Positions 47,426-59,982 of a stretch of DNA of 64,000 bases are shown in pieces. Every line of letters begins with the position of its first letter. The first letter of the stretch is position 1. Origin of the DNA: Colletes latitarsis (lineage: Eukaryota; Arthropoda; Insecta; Hymenoptera; Colletidae); the NCBI RefSeq assembly GCF_051014445.1, contig NW_027488368.1:23658001-23722000 (forward strand). The letters run 5' to 3'. A model generated the notes under the pieces. It was not told the origin of the DNA, did no database searches, and saw only the letters and a list, made by a program, of their open reading frames with translations. A program made the translations under genes and the position numbers.

Positions 47426-48481
47426 ATGCGTTATCCTCTAAAATATTGATCCAAACCATGTTTAGTGGACTGTTTCAGGGTGGTACCACTTTACTACATG
47501 ATCCAAAGCAGAAAAAACCCTCGATCAGGTCAACATGTATGTTAGAACTGCGAAAGTATGACCCTGATGAGGGCAAACCCCAGGCCTAACCTAGACCTAA
47601 CATGCGTTATCCTCAAAAATATTGATCGAAACCTGGTTTAATCGCCTGTTTCAGTGTGGTACCACACTACTACGTGATGCAATCCAGAAGAAGCCCAGGA
47701 TCTAGCCATCAAGTATGAGAAATATGCGAAAGAATGAGCCTGATGAGAGCAAATCCCAGACCTAACCCAGACCTAACATGAATTATTCTCTAAAATATTG
47801 ATCGAAACCAGGTTTGATTGACTGTTTCAGTGTGGTACCACATTACTACGTGATCCAATCCAGAAATAGCCCAGGATCCAGCCATCAAGTATGAGAAATA
47901 TGCGAAAGTATGAGCCTGATGTGGGCAAATCCTAGACCTAACCCAGACCTAACATGCGTTATCCTCTAAAATATTTATCAAGACCAGGTTTAATTGATTG
48001 TTTCAGTGTGGTACCACATTACTACGTGATCCACACCAGAAAAAACCCAAGATCCGTTCAACAAGTATGTGAAGAATGCGAAAGTATGAGTCTGATGAGT
48101 GAAAATCCCAGGCCTAACCTAGACCTAACATGCGTTATCCTCAAAAATATTGATCGAAACCTGGTTTAACCGCCTGTTTCAGTGTGGTACCACACTACTA
48201 CGTGATGCAATCCAGAAAAAGCCCAGGATCTAGCCATCAAGTATGAGAAATATGCAAAAGAATGAGCCTGATGTGGGCAAATCCTAGACCTATCCCAGAC
48301 CTAACTTGCGTTATCCTCTAAAATATTGATCGAAACCAGGTTTAATTGACTGTTTTAGTGTGGTACCACTTTACTACGTGATCCAAAGCAGACAAAACCC
48401 CCGATCAGGTCAACATGCATGTTAAAACTGCGAAAGTGTGCCCCTGATGAGGGCAAATCCCAGGCCTAACCTAGACCTAAC
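47426..48481 (+). repeat. HOR cassette V, copy 8 (6 monomers, 1056 bp)
   Basis: The D' and D markers are at 47518 and 48398 (880 bp). The D marker is changed to CCCCCGATCAGG. This is the last complete V cassette in the window. Confidence 0.9.
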
Positions 48482-49888
48482 ATGCGTTATCCTCAAAAAT
48501 ATTGATCGAAACCTGGTTTAATCGCCTGTTTCAGTGTGGTACCACACTACTACGTGATGCAATCCAGAAAAAGCCCAGGATCTAGCCATCAAGTATGAGA
48601 AATATGCGAAAGAATGAGCCTGATGAGCGCAAACCCCAGACCTATACCAGACATAACTTGCGTTATCCTCTAAAATATTGATCGAAACCAGGTTTAATTG
48701 ACTGTTTCGGCGTGGTACCACATTACTACGTGATCCAATCCAGAAATAGCCCAGGATCTATACATGAAGTATAAGAAATATGCGAATGTATGAGCCTGAT
48801 GAGGGCAAATCGTAGACCTAACCCAGACCTAACATGCGTTATCCTCTAAAATATTGATCGAAACCAGGTTTAATTGACTGTTTCGGTGTGGTACCACATT
48901 ACTACGTGATCCAATCCAGAAATAGCCCAGGTTCTATACATGAAGTATGAGAAATATGCGAAAGAATGAGCCTGATGAGGGCAAATCCTAGACCTAACCC
49001 AGACCTAACATGCGTTATCCTCTAAAATATTTATCAAGACCTGGTTTAATTGATTGTTTCAGTGTTGTACCACGTTACTACGTGAACCAAACCAGAAAAA
49101 ACCCAGGATCCGTTCAACAAGTATGTGAAGAATGCGAAAGTATGAGTGTGATGAGTGAAAATCTCAGGGCCAACCTAGACCTAACATGCGTTATCCTCTA
49201 AAATATTGATCCAAACCAGGTTTAGTGGACTGTTTCAGTGCGGTACCACTTTACTACGTGATCCAATCCAGAAATAGCCCAGGATCTAGCCATGAAGTAT
49301 GAGAAATATGTGAAAGTATGAGCCTGTTGAGGGCAAATCCTAGACCTAAGCCAGACCTAACATGCGTTATCCTCTAAAATATTGATCGAAACCTGGTTTA
49401 ATCGACCGTTTCAGTGTGGTACCACACTACTACGTGATGCAATCCAGAAAAAGCCCAGGATCTAGCCATCAAGTATGAGAAATATGCGAAAGAATGAGCC
49501 CGATGAGGGCAAATCCTCGACCTAACCCAGACCTAACATGCGTTATCATCTAAAATATTGATCGAAACCAGGTTTAATTGACTGTTTCGGTGTGGTACCA
49601 CATTACTACGTGATCCAATCCAGAAATAGCCCAGGATCTAGCCATGAAGTATGAGAAATATGCGAAAGTATGAGCCTGACGAGGGCAAATCCTAGACCTA
49701 ACCCAGACCTCACATGCGTTATCCTCTAAAATATTTATCAAGACCAGGTTTAATTGATTGCTTCAGTGTGGTCCCACATTACTACGTGATCCAAACCAGA
49801 AAAACCCAGGATCCGTTCAACAAGTATGTGAAGAATGCGAAAGTATGAGTCTGATGAGTGAAACTCCCAGGCCTAACCTAGACCTAAC
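48482..49888 (+). repeat. Linker W, copy 8 (8 monomers)
   Basis: The order is as in W copy 5 minus two monomers. One A is missing in the A-run at about 49800 (CAGAAAAACCC), so the length is 8x176-1. Confidence 0.8.
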
Positions 49889-52002
49889 ATGCGTTATCTT
49901 CTAAAATATTGAGCGAAACCGGGTTTAATTGACTGTTTCAGTGTGGTCCCACATTACTACGTGATCCAAACCAGAAAAAACCCAGCATCCGTTCAACAAG
50001 TATGTGAACAATGCGAAAGTATGAGTCTGATGGGTGAAAATCCCAGGCCAAACCTAGACCTAACATGCGTTATCCTCAAAAATATTGATCGAAACCTGGT
50101 TTAATCGACTGTTTCAGTGTTGTACTTCATTACTACGTGATGTAATCCAGAAAAAGCCCAGGATCTAGCCATCAAGTATGAGAAATATGCGAAAGAATGA
50201 GCCTGATGAGAGCAAATCCCAGACCTAACCTAGACCTAACATGAATTATTCTCTAAAATATTGATCGAAACCAGGTTTAATTGACTGTTTCAGTGTGGTC
50301 CCACATTACTACGTGATCCAAACCAGAAAAAACCCAGCATCCGTTCAACAAGTATGTGAACAATGCGATAGTATGAGTCTGATGGGTGAAAATCCCAGGC
50401 CAGACCTAGACCTAACATGCGTTATCCTCAAAAATATTGATCGAAACCTGGTTTAATCGACTGTTTCAGTGTGGTACCACACTACTACGTGATGCAATCC
50501 AGAAAAAGCCCAGGATCTAGCCATCAAGTACGAGAAATATGCGAAAGAATGAGCCTGATGAGGGCACATCCTAGACCTAGCCCAGACCTAATTTGCGTTA
50601 TCCTCTAAAATATTGATCAAAACCAGGTTTGATTGACTGTTTTAGTGTGGTACCACATTACTACGTGATGCAATCCAGAAAAAGCCCAGGATCTAGCCAT
50701 CAAGTATGAGAAACATGCGAAAGAATGTGCCCGATGAGGGCAAATCCTCGACCTAACCCAGACCTAACATGCGTTCCCCTCTAAAATATTGATCGCAACC
50801 AGGTTTAATAGACTGTTTCAGTGTGGTACCACACTACTACGTGATCCAAACCAGAAAAAACCCATGATCTGTTCAACAAGTATGTGAACAATGCGAAAGT
50901 ATGAGTCTGATGAGTGAAAATCCCAGGCCAAACCTACACCTAACATGCGTTATCCTCAAAAATATTGATCGAAACCTGGTTTAATCGACTGTTTCAGTGT
51001 GGTACCACATTACTATGTGATCCAAACCAGAAAATAACCCAGGATCTGTTCAACGAGTATGCGAAGAGTGCGAAAATATGAGTCTGATGAGGGCAAATCC
51101 CAGACCTATACCAGACCTAACTTGCGTTGTCCTCTAAGATATTGATGGAAGCCAGGTTTAATTGACTGTTTCAGTGTTGTACTTCATTACTACGTGATGC
51201 AATCCAGAAAAAGCCCAGGATCTAGCCATCAAGTATGAGAAATATGCGAAAGAATCAGCCTGATGAGAGCAAATCCCAGACCTAACCTAGACCTAACATG
51301 AATTATTCTCTAAAATATTGATCGAAACCAGGTTTAATTGACTGTTTCAGTGTGGTCCCACATTACTACGTGATCCAAACCAGAAAAAACCCAGGATCCG
51401 TTCAACAAGTATGTGAAGAATGCGAAAGTATGAGTCTGATGAGGGCAAATACCAGGCCTAGCCCAGACCTAACTTGCGTTGTCCTCTAAGATATTGATGG
51501 AAACCAGGTTTAATTGACTGTTTCAGTGTTGTACTTCATTACTACGTGATGTAATCCAGAAAAAGCCCAGGATCTAGCCATCAAGTATGAGAAATATGCG
51601 AAAGAATGAGCCTGATGAGAGCAAATCCCAGACCTAACCTAGACCTAACATGAATTATTCTCTAAAATATTGATCGAAACCAGGTTTAATTGACTGTTTC
51701 AGTGTGGTCCCACATTACTACGTGATCCAAACCAGAAAAAACCCAGCATCCGTTCAACAAGTATCTGAACAATGCGAAAGTATGAGTCTGATGGGTGAAA
51801 ATCCCAGGCCAAACCTAGACCTAACATGCGTTATCCTCAAAAATATTGATCGAAACCTGGTTTAATCGACTGTTTCAGTGTGGTACCACATTACTATGTG
51901 ATCCAAACCAGAAAATAACCCAGCATCTGTTCAACGAGTATGTGAAGAGTGCGAAAATATGAGTCTGATGAGGGCAAATCCCAGACCTATCCCAGACCTA
52001 AC
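49889..52002 (+). repeat. T block 4 (12 monomers, 2114 bp)
   Basis: The order is T0-T1-(T2...T9)-T2-T6. It has one complete 8-monomer HOR. T5 carries GCGTTCCCCTC instead of GCGTTCTCCTC. It ends at the U class (ACTTGTGTTATCC). Confidence 0.85.
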
Positions 52003-54467
52003 TTGTGTTATCCTCTAAAATATTGATCGAAACCAGGTTTAATCGACTGTTTCTTTGTGGTACCACATTAGTACGTGATCCAAACCAGAAAAAACTCAGG
52101 ATCAGTTCAACAAGTATGTGAAAAACGCGAAAGTATGAGCCTGATGAGGGAGAATCCCAGACCTATCCCAGACCTAACTTGCGTTATCCTCTAAAATATT
52201 GATCGAAACCTGGTTTAATCGCCTGTTTCAGTGTGGTACCACACTACTACGTGATGCAATCCAGAAAAAGCCCAGGATCTAGCCATCAAGTATGAGAAAT
52301 ATGCAAAAGAATGAGCCTGATGTGGGCAAATCCTAGACCTATCCCAGACCTAACTTGCGTTATCCTCTAAAATATTGATCGAAACCAGGTTTAATTGACT
52401 GTTTTAGTGTGGTACCACTTTACTACGTGATCCAAAGCAGAAAAAACCCAGCATCCGTTCAACAAGTATGTGAACAATGCGAAAGTATGAGTCTGATGGG
52501 TGAAAATCCCAGGCCAAACCTAGACCTAACATGCGTTATCCTCAAAAATATTGATCGAAACCTGGTTTAATCGACTGTTTCAGTGCGGTACCACATTACT
52601 ATGTGATCCAAACCAGAAAATAACCCAGGATCTGTTCAACGAGTATGTGAAGAGTGCGAAAATATGAGTCTGATGAGGGCAAATCCCAGACCTATCCCAG
52701 ACCTAACTTGTGTTATCCTCTAAAATATTGATCGAAACCAGGTTTAATTGACTGTTTCAGTGTGGTCCCACATTACTACGTGATCCAAACCAGAAAAAAC
52801 CCAGCATCCGTTCAACAATTATGTGAACAATGCGAAAGTATGAGTCTGATGAGTGAAAATCCCAGGCCTAACCTAGACCTAACATGCGTTATCCTCAAAA
52901 ATATTGATCGAAACCTGGTTTAATCGCCTGTTTCAGTGTGGTACCACACTACTACGTGATGCAATCCAGAAAAAGCCCAGGATCTAGCCATCAAGTATGA
53001 GAAATATGCAAAAGAATGAGCCTGATGTGGGCAAATCCTAGACCTATCCCAGACGTAACTTGCGTTATCCTCTAAAATATTGATCGAAACCAGGTTTAAT
53101 TGACTGTTTTAGTGTGGTACCACTTTACTACGTGATCCAAAGCAGAAAAAACCCTCGATCAGGTCAACATGCATGTTAAAACTGCGAAAGTGTGCCCCTG
53201 ATGAGGGCAAATCCCAGGCCTAACCTAGACCTAACATGCGTTATCCTCAAAAATATTGATCGAAACCTGGTTTAATCGCCTGTTTCAGTGTGGTACCACA
53301 CTACTACGTGATGCAATCCAGAAAAAGCCCAGGATCTAGCCATCAAGTATGAGAAATATGCGAAAGAATGAGCCTGATGAGCGCAAACCCCAGACCTATA
53401 CCAGACATAACATGCGTTATCCTCTAAAATATTGATCGAAACCAGGTTTAATTGACTGTTTCGGTGTGGTACCACATTACTACGTGATCCAATCCAGAAA
53501 TAGCCCAAGATCTATACATGAAGTATAAGAAATATGCGAATGTATGAGCCTGATGAGGGCAAATCGTAGACCTAACCCAGACCTAACATGCGTTATCCTC
53601 TAAAATATTGATCGAAACCAGGTTTAATTGACTGTTTCGGTGTGGTACCACATTACTACGTGATCCAATCCAGAAATAGCCCAGGTTCTATACATGAAGT
53701 ATGAGAAATATGCGAAAGAATGAGCCTGATGAGGGCAAATCCTAGACCTAACCCAGACCTAACATGCGTTATCCTCTAAAATATTTATCAAGACCTGGTT
53801 TAATTGATTGTTTCAGTGTTGTACCACGTTACTACGTGAACCAAACCAGAAAAAACCCGGGATCCGTTCAACAAGTATGTGAAGAATGCGAAAGTATGAG
53901 TGTGATGAGTGAAAATCTCAGGGCCAACCTAGACCTAACATGCGTTATCCTCTAAAATATGGATCCAAACCAGGTTTAGTGGACTGTTTCAGTGCGGTAC
54001 CACTTTACTACGTGATCCAATCCAGAAATAGCCCAGGATCTAGCCATGAAGTATGAGAAATATGTGAAAGTATGAGCCCGATGAGGGCAAATCCTCGACC
54101 TAACCCAGACCTAACATGCGTTATCCTCTAAAATATTGATCGAAACCAGGTTTAATTGACTGTTTCGGTGTGGTACCACATTACTACGTGATCCAATCCA
54201 GAAATAGCCCAGGATCTAGCCATGAAGTATGAGAAATATGCGAAAGTATGAGCCTGACGAGGGCAAATCCTAGACCTGACCCAGACCTCACATGCGTTAT
54301 CCTCTAAAATATTTATCAAGACCAGGTTTAATTGATTGCTTCAGTGTGGGCCCACATTACTACGTGATCCAAACCAGAAAAAACCCAGGATCCGTTCAAC
54401 AAGTATGTGAAGAATGCGAAAGTATGAGTCTGATGAGTGAAACTCCCAGGCCTAACCTAGACCTAAC
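52003..54467 (+). repeat. Scrambled block with two partial V cassettes (14 monomers)
   Basis: After U monomers there is a V4 monomer (GCAAAAGAATG at about 52305), then a hybrid monomer at 52355-52530, T-class monomers, a second V4 (about 53010) with a complete D (about 53150), and a W series ending at T0. V1-V3 are missing both times. Confidence 0.8.
52355..52530 (+). repeat. Hybrid monomer: D left half, T2 right half
   Basis: The left part is D class (TTTTAGTGTGGTACCACTTT, GATCCAAAGCAG). The right part is T2/T0 class (CCCAGCATCCG, GAACAATGCG, GATGGGTGAAAATCC). The switch lies in the A-run CAGAAAAAACCC. The length is exactly 176 bp. Confidence 0.8.
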
Positions 54468-57400
54468 ATGCGTTATCTTCTAAAATATTGAGCGAAACCA
54501 GGTTTAATTGACTGTTTCAGTGTGGTTCCACATTACTACGTGATCCAAACCAGAAAAAACCCAGCATCCGTTCAACAAGTATGTGAACAATGCGAAAGTA
54601 TGAGTCTGATGGGTGAAAATCCCAGGCCAAACCTAGACCTAACATGCGTTATCCTCAAAAATATTGATCGAAACCTGGTTTAATCGACTGTTTCAGTGTT
54701 GTACTTCATTACTACGTGATGTAATCCAGAAAAAGCCCAGGATCTAGCCATCAAGTATGAGAAATATGCGAAAGAATGAGCCTGATGAGAGCAAATCCCA
54801 GACCTAACCTAGACCTAACATGAATTATTCTCTAAAATATTGATCGAAACCAGGTTTAGTTGACTGTTTCAGTGTGGTCCCACATTACTACGTGATCCAA
54901 ACCAGAAAAAACCCAGCATCCGTTCAACAAGTATGTGAACAATGCGAAAGTATGAGTCTGATGGGTGAAAATCCCAGGCCAAACCTAGACCTAACATGCG
55001 TTATCCTCAAAAATATTGATCGAAACCTGGTTTAATCGACTGTTTCAGTGTGGTACCACACTACTATGTGATGCAATCCAGAAAAAGCTCAGGATCTAGC
55101 CATCAAGTACGAGAAATATGCGAAAGAATGAGCCTGATGAGGGCACATCCTAGACCTAGCCCAGACCTAATTTGCGTTATCCTCTAAAATATTGATCAAA
55201 ACCAGGTTTAATTGACTGTTTTAGTGTGGTACCACATTACTACGTGATGCAATCCAGAAAAAGCCCAGGATCTAGCCATCAAGTATGAGAAACATGCGAA
55301 AGAATGTGCCCGATGAGGGCAAATCCTCGACCTAACCCAGACCTAACATGCGTTCTCCTCTAAAATATTGATCGCAACCAGGTTTAATAGACTGTTTCAG
55401 TGTGGTACCACACTACTACGTGATCCAAACCAGAAAAAACCCATGATCTGTTCAACAAGTATGTGAACAATGCGAAAGTATGAGTCTGATGAGTGAAAAT
55501 CCCAGGCCAAACCTACACCTAACATGCGTTATCCTCAAAAATATTGATCGAAACCTGGTTTAATCGACTGCTTCAGTGTGGTACCACATTACTATGTGAT
55601 CCAAACCAGAAAATAACCGAGGATCTGTTCAACGAGTATGTGAAGAGTGCGAAAATATGAGTCTGATGAGGGCAAATCCCAGACCTATACCAGACCTAAC
55701 TTGCATTGTCCTCTAAGATATTGATGGAAGCCAGGTTTAATTGACTGTTTCAGTGTTGTACTTCATTACTACGTGATGCAATCCAGAAAAAGCCCAGGAT
55801 CTAGCCATCAAGTATGAGAAATATGCGAAAGAATCAGCCTGATGAGAGCAAATCCCAGACCTAACCTAGACCTAACATGAATTATTCTCTAAAATATTGA
55901 TCGAAACCAGGTTTAATTGACTGTTTCAGTGTGGTCCCACATTACTACGTGATCCAAACCAGAAAAAACCCAGGATCCGTTCAACAAGTATGTGAAGAAT
56001 GCGAAAGTATGAGTCTGATGAGGGCAAATCCCAGGCCTAGCCCAGACCTAACTTGCGTTGTCCTCTAAGATATTGATGGAAACCAGGTTTAATTGACTGT
56101 TTCAGTGTTGTACTTCATTACTACGTGATGTAATCCAGAAAAAGCCCAGGATCTAGCCATCAAGTATGAGAAATATGCGAAAGAATGAGCCTGATGAGAG
56201 CAAATCCCAGACCTAACCTAGACCTAACATGAATTATTCTCTAAAATATTGATCGAAACCAGGTTTAATTGACTGTTTCAGTGTGGTCCCACATTACTAC
56301 GTGATCCAAACCAGAAAAAACCCAGCATCCGTTCAACAAGTATGTGAACAATGCGAAAGTATGAGTCTGATGGGTGAAAATCCCAGGCCAAACCTAGACC
56401 TAACATGCGTTATCCTCAAAAATATTGATCGAAACCTGGTTTAATTGACTGTTTTAGTGTGGTACCACATTACTACGTGATGCAATCCAGAAAAAGCCCA
56501 GGATCTAGCCATCAAGTATGAGAAACATGCGAAAGAATGTGCCCGATGAGGGCAAATCCTCGACCTAACCCAGACCTAACATGCGTTCTCCTCTAAAATA
56601 TTGATCGCAACCAGGTTTAATAGACTGTTTCAGTGTGGTACCACACTACTACGTGATCCAAACCAGAAAAAACCCATGATCTGTTCAACAAGTATGTGAA
56701 CAATGCGAAAGTATGAGTCTGATGAGTGAAAATCCCAGACCTAACCTAGACCTAACATGAATTATTCTCTAAAATATTGATCGAAACCAGGTTTAATTGA
56801 CTGTTTCAGTGTGGTCCCACATTACTACGTGATCCAAACCAGAAAAAACCCAGGATCCGTTCAACAAGTATGTGAAGAATGCGAAAGTATGAGTCTGATG
56901 AGGGCAAATCCCAGGCCTAGCCCAGACCTAACTTGCGTTGTCCTCTAAGATATTGATGGAAACCAGGTTTAATTGACTGTTTCAGTGTTGTACTTCATTA
57001 CTACGTGATGCAATCCAGAAAAAGCCCAGGATCTAGCCATCAAGTATGAGAAACATGCGAAAGAATGTGCCCGATGAGGGCAAATCCTCGACCTAACCCA
57101 GACCTAACATGCGTTCTCCTCTAAAATATTGATCGCAACCAGGTTTAATAGACTGTTTCAGTGTGGTACCACACTACTACGTGATGCAATCCAGAAAAAG
57201 CCCAGGATCTAGCCATCAAGTACGAGAAATATGCGAAAGAATGAGCCTGATGAGGGCACATCCTAGACCTAGCCCAGACCTAATTTGCGTTATCCTCTAA
57301 AATATTGATCAAAACCAGGTTTAATTGACTGTTTTAGTGTGGTACCACATTACTACGTGATGCAATCCAGAAAAAGCCCAGGATCTAGCCATCAAGTATG

Positions 57401-58694
57401 AGAAACATGCGAAAGAATGTGCCCGATGAGGGCAAATCCTCGACCTAACCCAGACCTAACATGCGTTCTCCTCTAAAATATTGATCGCAACCAGGTTTAA
57501 TAGACTGTTTCAGTGTGGTACCACACTACTACGTGATCCAAACCAGAAAAAACCCATGATCTGTTCAACAAGTATGTGAACAATGCGAAAGTATGAGTCT
57601 GATGAGTGAAAATCCCAGGCCAAACCTACACCTAACATGCGTTATCCTCAAAAATATTGATCGAAACCTGGTTTAATCGACTGCTTCAGTGTGGTACCAC
57701 ATTACTATGTGATCCAAACCAGAAAATAACCGAGGATCTGTTCAACGAGTATGTGAAGAGTGCGAAAATATGAGTCTGATGAGGGCAAATCCCAGACCTA
57801 TACCAGACCTAACTTGCGTTGTCCTCTAAGATATTGATGGAAGCCAGGTTTAATTGACTGTTTCAGTGTTGTACTTCATTACTACGTGATGCAATCCAGA
57901 AAAAGCCCAGGATCTAGCCATCAAGTATGAGAAATATGCGAAAGAATCAGCCTGATGAGAGCAAATCCCAGACCTAACCTAGACCTAACATGAATTATTC
58001 TCTAAAATATTGATCGAAACCAGGTTTAATTGACTGTTTCAGTGTGGTCCCACATTACTACGTGATCCAAACCAGAAAAAACCCAGGATCCGTTCAACAA
58101 GTATGTGAAGAATGCGAAAGTATGAGTCTGGTGAGGGCAAATCCCAGGCCTAGCCCAGACCTAACTTGCGTTGTCCTCTAAGATATTGATGGAAACCAGG
58201 TTTAATTGACTGTTTCAGTGTTGTACTTCATTACTACGTGATGTAATCCAGAAAAAGCCCAGGATCTAGCCATCAAGTATGAGAAATATGCGAAAGAATG
58301 AGCCTGATGAGAGCAAATCCCAGACCTAACCTAGACCTAACATGAATTATTCTCTAAAATATTGATCGAAACCAGGTTTAATTGACTGTTTCAGTGTGGT
58401 CCCACATTACTACGTGATCCAAACCAGAAAAAACCCAGCATCCGTTCAACAAGTATGTGAACAATGCGAAAGTATGAGTCTGATGGGTGAAAATCCCAGG
58501 CCAAACCTAGACCTAACATGCGTTATCCTCAAAAATATTGATCGAAACCTGGTTTAATCGACTGTTTCAGTGTGGTACCACATTACTATGTGATCCAAAC
58601 CAGAAAATAACCCAGGATCTGTTCAACGAGTATGTGAAGAGTGCGAAAATATGAGTCTGATGAGGGCAAATCCCAGACCTATCCCAGACCTAAC
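54468..58694 (+). repeat. T block 5 (24 monomers, 4227 bp), internally duplicated
   Basis: This is the largest T block, 24x176+3 with three 177-bp T6 monomers. It contains a direct repeat 55045-56445 / 57158-58558 (offset 2113, twelve monomers plus one) marked by the shared AACCGAGGATC variant. Four more T5-class copies are spaced 7, 3, 2 and 10 monomers apart from 55351 to 59226, the last beyond this block. Confidence 0.85.
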
Positions 58695-59982
58695 TTGTGT
58701 TATCCTCTAAAATATTGATCGAAACCAGGTTTAATCGACTGTTTCTTTGTGGTACCACATTAGTACGTGATCCAAACCAGAAAAAACCCAGGAGCAGTTC
58801 AACAAGTATGTGAAAAACGCGAAAGTATGAGCCTGATGAGGGAGAATCCCAGACCTATCCCAGACCTAACTTGCGTTATCCTCTAAAATATTGAACGGAA
58901 CCAGGTTTAATTGACTGTTTCAGCGTGGTACCACATTACTACGTGATACAATCCAGTAACAGCCCAGGATCTAGCCATGAAGTATGAGAAATATGCGAAA
59001 GTATGAGCCTGATGAGGGCACATCCTAGACCTATCCCAGACCTAATTTGCGTTATCCTCTAAAATATTGATCGAAACCAGGTTTAATTGACTGGTTTAGT
59101 GTGGTACCACATTACTACGTGATGCAATCCAGAAAAAGCCCAGGATCTAGCCATCAAGTATGAGAAACATGCGAAAGAATGTGCCCGATGAGGGCAAATC
59201 CTCGACCTAACCCAGACCTAACATGCGTTCTCCTCTAAAATATTGATCGCAACCAGGTTTAATAGACTGTTTCAGTGTGGTACCACACTACTACGTGATC
59301 CAAACCAGAAAAAACCCATGATCTGTTCAACAAGTATGTGAACAATGCGAAAGTATGAGTCTGATGAGTGAAAGTCCCAGGCCAAACCTACACCTAACAT
59401 GCGTTATCCTCAAAAATATTGATCGAAACCTGGTTTAATCGACTGTTTCAGTGTGGTACCACATTACTATGTGGTCCAAACCAGAAAATAACCCAGGATC
59501 TGTTCAATAAGTATGTGAAGAATGCGAAAGTATGAGTCTGATGAGGGCAAATCCCAGGCCTAACCCAGACCTAACTTGCGTTGTCCTCTAAGATATTGAT
59601 GGAAACCAGGTTTAATTGACTGTTTCAGTGTTGTACTTCATTACTACGTGATGTAATCCAGAAAAAGCCCAGGATCTAGCCATCAAGTATGAGAAATATG
59701 CGAAAGAATGAGCCTGATGAGAGCAAATCCCAGACCTAACCTAGACCTAACATGAATTATTCTCTAAAATATTGATCGAAACCAGGTTTAATTGACTGTT
59801 TCAGTGTGGTCCCACATTACTACGTGATCCAAACCAGAAAAAACCCAGCATCCGTTCAACAAGTATGTGAACAATGCGAAAGTATGAGTCTGATGGGTGA
59901 AAATCCCAGGCCAAACCTAGACCTAACATGCGTTATCCTCAAAAATATTGATCGAAACCTGGTTTAATCGACTGTTTCAGTC
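58695..59982 (+). repeat. U and T-class monomers
   Basis: U monomers (TTTCTTTGTGG, GAACGGAACC) lead to T4, T5 (about 59226), T6, T9, T2 and a T-type monomer. The order matches parts of other T blocks with T7-T8 missing. I see no non-satellite sequence. Confidence 0.75.

Larger units (their letters stand above)
46754..51380 (+). repeat. Long direct repeat, copy 2 (about 4.6 kb)
   Basis: It pairs with 30200-35180 and lacks two single monomers found there. It covers V copy 8, W copy 8 and the first eight to nine T monomers. It diverges near 51380, where it reads CCCAGGATCC and copy 1 reads CCCAGCATCC. Confidence 0.85.
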
